64,000 nt of DNA from Micrococcales bacterium (GTDB lineage Bacteria; Actinomycetota; Actinomycetes; Actinomycetales; Cellulomonadaceae): contig WQWY01000012.1 in NCBI GenBank assembly GCA_009785115.1, positions 18,814-82,813 of the forward strand. The letters are read 5' to 3'. Positions 63,649 through 64,000 of the stretch are shown piece by piece (within the stretch, counting starts at the first letter, position 1; each line of letters opens with the position of its first letter). The notes beneath the pieces are model-generated. The model saw only the letters and a program-made list of their open reading frames with translations, ran no database searches and was not told the DNA's origin. Both the position numbers and the translations under genes were made by a program.

Positions 63649-64000
63649 TCACACGGTGAACCGCCCCAGCTGGGTCGCGGCCTCACCGGTACCGACAGAG
63701 ATCTCCTGCGCGCCCGAAGAGACGTTCTGGGCATGCTTGGTCGACTCGGCCACGATCCCGGCGACCTGCGTGATGTTCTCCGCGATCTGCGACGAGCCCG
63801 TGGCAGCCTCGGCCACGTTGCGGCTCATCTCCGAGGTCGTCACCGTCTGCTCCTCGACCGCCGCGGCGATCGTCGCGGAGTAGTCGTTGATCTGCTCGAT
63901 GATCGACGAGATCCTTCCGATCGCCTCCACAGCACCACCGGTGTCCGCCTGGATCGCCTCGATCCTCCTGGCGATGTCCTCCGTGGCCTTCGCCGTCTCC
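63649..64000 (-). CDS. Methyl-accepting chemotaxis protein, C-terminal part (5' part off window)
   Basis: Only the last ~117 residues are visible, [20 protein letters not shown] through [20 protein letters not shown], ending GTGEAATQLGRFTV. The gene enters from the right edge. It is the second receptor of the cluster, in the same orientation as the first, and shares nearly identical signalling-domain DNA with it. Confidence 0.92.
   Translation of the reverse strand, partial: ETAKATEDIARRIEAIQADTGGAVEAIGRISSIIEQINDYSATIAAAVEEQTVTTSEMSRNVAEAATGSSQIAENITQVAGIVAESTKHAQNVSSGAQEISVGTGEAATQLGRFTV

Overview
The window is high-GC DNA from a motile, Gram-positive actinobacterium. GTG starts are frequent, many gene junctions are ATGA or GTGA overlaps, and an HspR-controlled dnaK operon, a bacterial proteasome activator (Bpa) and a c-di-AMP (ydaO-type) leader are present. 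The combination of a chemotaxis operon with class Ib ribonucleotide reductase, glycogen metabolism and sortase-type proteins fits Micrococcales (Cellulomonadaceae or Sanguibacter-like). That placement is an inference; no rRNA or marker set is available to prove it.

Layout. 0-18.8 kb: a truncated conservon-type sensor kinase, a quinone oxidoreductase, bpa, a WYL regulator, a HAD hydrolase overlapping serS, glgP, an SLC13-type transporter, tRNA-Arg(ACG), a GH13 enzyme, a second HAD hydrolase, tRNA-Ser(CGA), tadA, upp, and a large sigma/anti-sigma/extracellular fusion divergent from a degenerate GGDEF-like gene. 18.8-29.2 kb: nrdF, nrdE and nrdH (no nrdI) behind two NrdR boxes, an FtsH paralogue, then hspR, dnaJ, grpE and dnaK behind HAIR operators.

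29.2-32.7 kb is an accessory patch. It holds a duplicated 5' end of an araC-type gene on both sides of a DUF3800-like gene, a VOC protein and a headless chemoreceptor fragment, followed by a lipoprotein. 32.9-44.3 kb: a NarL-type two-component pair, a large flippase-like membrane protein, tRNA-Arg(CCT), an LppM-like lipoprotein, an ABC-2 exporter, OsmC, a DDAH-type hydrolase and a CAP-domain protein. 44.6-50.9 kb: a FitAB-type toxin-antitoxin pair, a tandem Usp protein, an HNH protein, an NlpC/P60 hydrolase behind a c-di-AMP riboswitch, a DtxR regulator divergent from serC, and a wall-anchored LAATG protein. 51.2-55.1 kb: DUF4012, UDP-glucose dehydrogenase and a low-molecular-weight phosphatase, suggesting envelope polysaccharide work.

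55.3-57.9 kb carries the most novel element. A small WXG100/EspC-like gene is coupled to a protein with a WXG-type head and a C-terminal calpain-like (C2) cysteine protease domain, followed by two tandem, AT-richer, membrane-anchored paralogues that look like immunity proteins. 58-64 kb is a tightly overlapping chemotaxis operon (cheB, cheR, cheY, cheX, cheY, unknown) flanked by chemoreceptors whose signalling domains are almost identical in DNA sequence, as is the fragment at 31.4 kb.
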